NCBI GenBank assembly: GCA_900543105.1
Contig: UQQA01000008.1
Coordinates: 1 to 41,801, forward strand
DNA length: 41,801 nucleotides
Source of the DNA: an uncultured Ruminococcus sp.
Lineage (GTDB): Bacteria > Bacillota > Clostridia > Oscillospirales > Ruminococcaceae
Direction: 5' to 3'
Of this stretch, positions 39,906 through 41,801 are shown piece by piece. Each line of letters begins with the position of its first letter. Position 1 is the first letter of the stretch. The notes beneath the pieces are model-generated. The model was not told where the DNA came from. It did not search any database and worked only from the letters and a program-made list of their open reading frames with translations. The translations under genes were made by a program, and so were the position numbers.

Positions 39906-40835
39906 TTAAGAATCCCTCCATTCGTTTATAGAAGATACAATTCTGCGTTCAATGTCTATTCGTGCCTGCCTGCACTCCTCGGGGTACTGTTTGGCGGCTT
40001 TGAACGCCATTTTGAGGAAAAGACCCGAGCCTACGGGAAACATTTTCTTCAGCAGGCTTTCGGGGAAAACATAGTGTGTAGCGTGAGGATAAACAGCAGC
40101 TTCAACATTGCAGGAGTGCGGTCTTTCGGCAAGGCGCTTTTCCATTCTGCGGATATATTTTGCCGTGTCCCAGAGAACGTCGTCCTCACCGCCGATGAGC
40201 AGAAGCTTGCCCTTGATGTTTTCGACCTTGATGAATTCGTCCTCGGTGATAGGGTGAGCCTTCTCCGAATCATTAAAAAGCTTTAGCGAGTTGACCATAT
40301 CGCCCGTGCGCTTTGATTCGCTTGCGATGACCTGCCAGTACTGCGGGTGCCGATAAACGAACGGCATATAGGGGAGCGGCTCGCCCTTGTAGGTGAAAAG
40401 TGACTCGCCCTCGATAGGCCATTCCTTGCAGCCGTCCTTTTTGCCCTGAATAAAGCCCTGCCAAACGAAGTCGCTCGGAGTCAGACCTATCGTGAGCGTG
40501 ATATCGTGAAAATACGAAGCCGCCGTGAGCGCAAGCGTTCCCGTTGTCGATGCACCTACGATGCTTATTTTCTTATTGCCGAGCGATTTGAGCTTCTTTA
40601 TCGCATTTTCTATCCTTTCGAGCGGATAGTTGTGATGTCCGTAGTCTTTCTTCGCAGGCGACATTGACATAACATTCAGGTCAAGTCCGTGAAGCCACTT
40701 TACCATTGTCTTTGCGAGATAATCCTCGGGATCGTCGCCTATCATTGCAATAATTGCGCAGTCAGTCGGGTTCGGGCATTTCCAGTAAGCACCGTAAAAA
40801 CCGTCCGTATCGGGGTCAAAGTGTATCTTTTCCAT
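39906..40835 (-). CDS. Alpha/beta hydrolase, BAAT/acyl-CoA thioesterase-like
   Basis: A 309-residue alpha/beta-hydrolase of the BAAT C-terminal type. It has the nucleophile elbow VGASTTGTLAL with Ser in G-x-S, the acid in LIGGEDDVLWDTAKY and His in YPHATHYVFPE, giving a plausible Ser-Asp-His triad in order. Human relatives act on acyl-CoA or bile-acid conjugates, while the bacterial substrates are unknown. The ATG follows CGGAGGA. The unit has its own promoter, a leader hairpin and a palindrome related to the eno operator. It forms a tight operon with the ATC-hydrolase-like gene. Confidence 0.78.
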   Translation of the reverse strand: MEKIHFDPDTDGFYGAYWKCPNPTDCAIIAMIGDDPEDYLAKTMVKWLHGLDLNVMSMSPAKKDYGHHNYPLERIENAIKKLKSLGNKKISIVGASTTGTLALTAASYFHDITLTIGLTPSDFVWQGFIQGKKDGCKEWPIEGESLFTYKGEPLPYMPFVYRHPQYWQVIASESKRTGDMVNSLKLFNDSEKAHPITEDEFIKVENIKGKLLLIGGEDDVLWDTAKYIRRMEKRLAERPHSCNVEAAVYPHATHYVFPESLLKKMFPVGSGLFLKMAFKAAKQYPEECRQARIDIERRIVSSINEWRDS

Positions 40836-40851
40836 ATTATCCTCCGTTTTA

Positions 40852-40867
40852 GTTAGTCTATGCTAAC
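40852..40867 (-). promoter_or_regulatory. Palindrome in the hydrolase leader, related to the eno operator
   Basis: GTTAGTCTATGCTAAC has GTTAG/CTAAC ends. It differs at four positions from the eno site GTTAGCATTTGCTAAC. It lies just before the ribosome site, about 45-60 nt after the predicted transcription start. The same regulator may bind both. Confidence 0.5.
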
Positions 40868-40883
40868 TTCATCCTGTATAAAA

Positions 40884-40907
40884 TGCCGCTTTTCCGTCAG
40901 CGGCGTT
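40884..40907 (-). promoter_or_regulatory. Leader hairpin before the hydrolase gene
   Basis: On the minus strand GCCGCT and AGCGGC form a stem around GACGGAAA, followed by ATTTTAT. It resembles a weak attenuator between the promoter and the palindrome. Confidence 0.4.
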
Positions 40908-40918
40908 TTTCTGAGAAT

Positions 40919-40947
40919 ATTATAGCATAGGTTTTGAGAAAATGCAA
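40919..40947 (-). promoter_or_regulatory. Promoter of the hydrolase operon (TTGCAT, 17 bp, TATAAT)
   Basis: On the minus strand TTGCAT (40942-40947) and TATAAT (40919-40924) are 17 bp apart. Confidence 0.75.
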
Positions 40948-40965
40948 GAAAATTCTTCACTATGC

Positions 40966-41008
40966 AGAAAAAACTGCGCAAAGCTTTTACAGCCTTGCGC
41001 AGTTTTTA
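40966..41008 (-). terminator. Terminator after the flavodoxin gene (bidirectional form)
   Basis: AAAACTGCGCAAAG pairs with CTTGCGCAGTTTT around a 10-nt loop, with T-runs on both strands. It separates the flavodoxin unit from the hydrolase promoter. Confidence 0.85.
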
Positions 41009-41028
41009 TATGAGAGAGGTGGGGCAGT

Positions 41029-41505
41029 TTATATATACTTTTCTGCCCATTTTTTCAGTTCGTCAACACCTGCGCTTGCAGGAAAACGCTTGCCCTCAAC
41101 GAGCTCCGCACCCTTGCAGGAGGGAACAAGTTCCTTGTTCGTGCCGCCCATTCCGCTTCCGCCCGAGGTTGCGAAAGGAACTATCTTCTTGCCGCTGAGG
41201 TCATACTGTTCGAGGAATGTGTTGATGATAGTCGGTGCAACGTACCACCAGATAGGGAAGCCTACGAAGATAGTATCGTACTGTCCGATGTTCTCGATCC
41301 TGCCCGAAACGGCAGGGCGGGAGGACTTATCGCTCATTTCGACGCTGCTGCGGCTCTTTTTGTTGGTCCAGTCGAGGTCTGCGCTTGTGTATGGTGTTTC
41401 AGGCTTGATCTCAAAAAGGTCTGCGCCTGCGGCAGATGCCAGATTTTTTGCAAGCTTTGCTGTAACGCCGCTTGCGCTGAAAAATGCAACCAATGCTTTG
41501 CTCAT
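41029..41505 (-). CDS. Flavodoxin
   Basis: A 158-residue FMN-binding electron carrier. The phosphate-binding loop near the N-terminus, FFSASGVTAKLAKNLA, replaces the usual T/S-x-T-G-x-T with SASGVT. The second FMN loop contains VGFPIWWYVAPTI, and the third PFATSGGSGMGG. This is the flavodoxin-4-like form common in gut Firmicutes and often linked with reductases and cupins. It is 32 bp downstream of the cupin gene on the same strand, so the two are probably one transcript. The ATG has GGAGGTAA upstream. Confidence 0.9.
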   Translation of the reverse strand: MSKALVAFFSASGVTAKLAKNLASAAGADLFEIKPETPYTSADLDWTNKKSRSSVEMSDKSSRPAVSGRIENIGQYDTIFVGFPIWWYVAPTIINTFLEQYDLSGKKIVPFATSGGSGMGGTNKELVPSCKGAELVEGKRFPASAGVDELKKWAEKYI

Positions 41506-41537
41506 AATGATTACCTCCGTATATTTTTGAAAAGGGT

Positions 41538-41801
41538 TTACTTTAACTTGCCGTACTGTTCATCGTCAACGGGTTCGCACCACTCGTTCGAGCAGTTTTC
41601 ACCCGAGACCTCGACTGCAAGGTGTGAGAACCAGCTGTCGGGAGCTGCACCGTGCCAATGCTTTACGCCTGCGGGGATATTGATGCAGTCGCCCGGGTGC
41701 ATCTCAACGGGGTCTTTGCCCCATTCCTGATAGTAGCCTCTGCCGCCTACGCAGATAAGTATCTGTCCGCCGCCCTTGTCAGCGTGGTGGATATGCCAGT
41801 T
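41538..41801 (-). CDS. Cupin-domain protein, C-terminal part (start outside window)
   Basis: The frame is open to the window edge and encodes 87 residues ending DDEQYGKLK. The cupin metal-binding motifs are visible: H-x-H near the cut end (NWHIHHADKGGG), GRGYYQEWG, and PGDCINIPAGVKHWHGA in the second motif. The C-terminus WFSHLAVEVSGENCSNEWCE matches small stand-alone cupins often found beside flavodoxins and carboxymuconolactone decarboxylase-like proteins. Function is probably a redox or detoxification accessory. The N-terminus cannot be judged here. Confidence 0.85.
   Translation of the reverse strand, partial: NWHIHHADKGGGQILICVGGRGYYQEWGKDPVEMHPGDCINIPAGVKHWHGAAPDSWFSHLAVEVSGENCSNEWCEPVDDEQYGKLK

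Noticed and set aside
1..41801. CRISPR array, rRNA operon, prophage or intact insertion sequence
   Set aside because: No regularly spaced direct repeats, no rRNA sequence, no phage genes and no complete transposase were found.

Overview
The window looks like chromosomal DNA of a Gram-positive anaerobe of the Ruminococcaceae/Oscillospiraceae type, probably Ruminococcus-like. This is inferred from a Firmicute-style division and cell-wall (dcw) cluster, a DNPR-type (meso-diaminopimelate-adding) MurE, an ECF-transporter S component, threonine-rich surface lipoproteins, and vegetative promoters of the TTGCAA/TTGACA-17 bp-TATAAT type with strong Shine-Dalgarno sites. Nothing here fixes the species.

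Layout. 1-5240, minus strand: enolase (eno); a 1.1-kb gene-free stretch holding an 802-bp fold-back repeat; metA (predicted homoserine O-acetyltransferase) with a small lipoprotein; a GNAT acetyltransferase; an HD-domain protein. 5241-20167, plus strand: the dcw cluster mraZ-rsmH-ftsL-pbpB-murE/murF (one fused polypeptide)-mraY-ftsW-murG-murA-divIB-ftsZ. It is preceded by a consensus promoter, phased MraZ boxes and a group of DnaA-box-like sites. murD is missing from its usual place, and ftsA, sepF and murC are not seen. 20484-24317: two paralogous membrane-anchored FecR-like surface proteins (the second with four InlB-type repeats) and a cyclophilin lipoprotein. 24446-27150: tRNA-Pro(GGG), followed by an AT-rich islet with an ECF sigma factor, its zinc-finger anti-sigma factor, a secreted protein sharing the same ECF-type promoter, and an IS66 transposase tail. 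27266-33301: cysteine desulfurase, ECF S component, CPBP protease, RNase HI and an orphan sugar-type solute-binding lipoprotein. 33412-36205: a P-type cation ATPase under a yybP-ykoY (Mn2+) riboswitch with a terminator. 36397-41801: an unknown membrane protein, a GH114-like lipoprotein, an IS256-type transposase tail, an ATC-hydrolase/BAAT-hydrolase pair, a flavodoxin and the C-terminal part of a cupin.

How the genes work together. The central 14 kb makes the peptidoglycan precursor (MurA, MurE/F, MraY, MurG) and the division machine (FtsL, DivIB, PBP, FtsW, FtsZ). MraZ probably represses its own operon through AAAGTGG repeats at the transcription start. The FecR-like pair directly after ftsZ is the least explained part of the cell-surface block. 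The sigma/anti-sigma/secreted-protein trio looks like a self-contained, probably acquired, envelope-signalling unit.

The most unusual material is non-coding: a 102-bp palindromic element in three copies, each 3' of a gene and in its sense orientation; an 802-bp fold-back with 30-bp perfect ends and covarying inner hairpins; GGAATTC-type repeats fused to stop codons; two related hairpins with compensatory changes; and a cre-like site nested in a perfect 11-bp inverted repeat.
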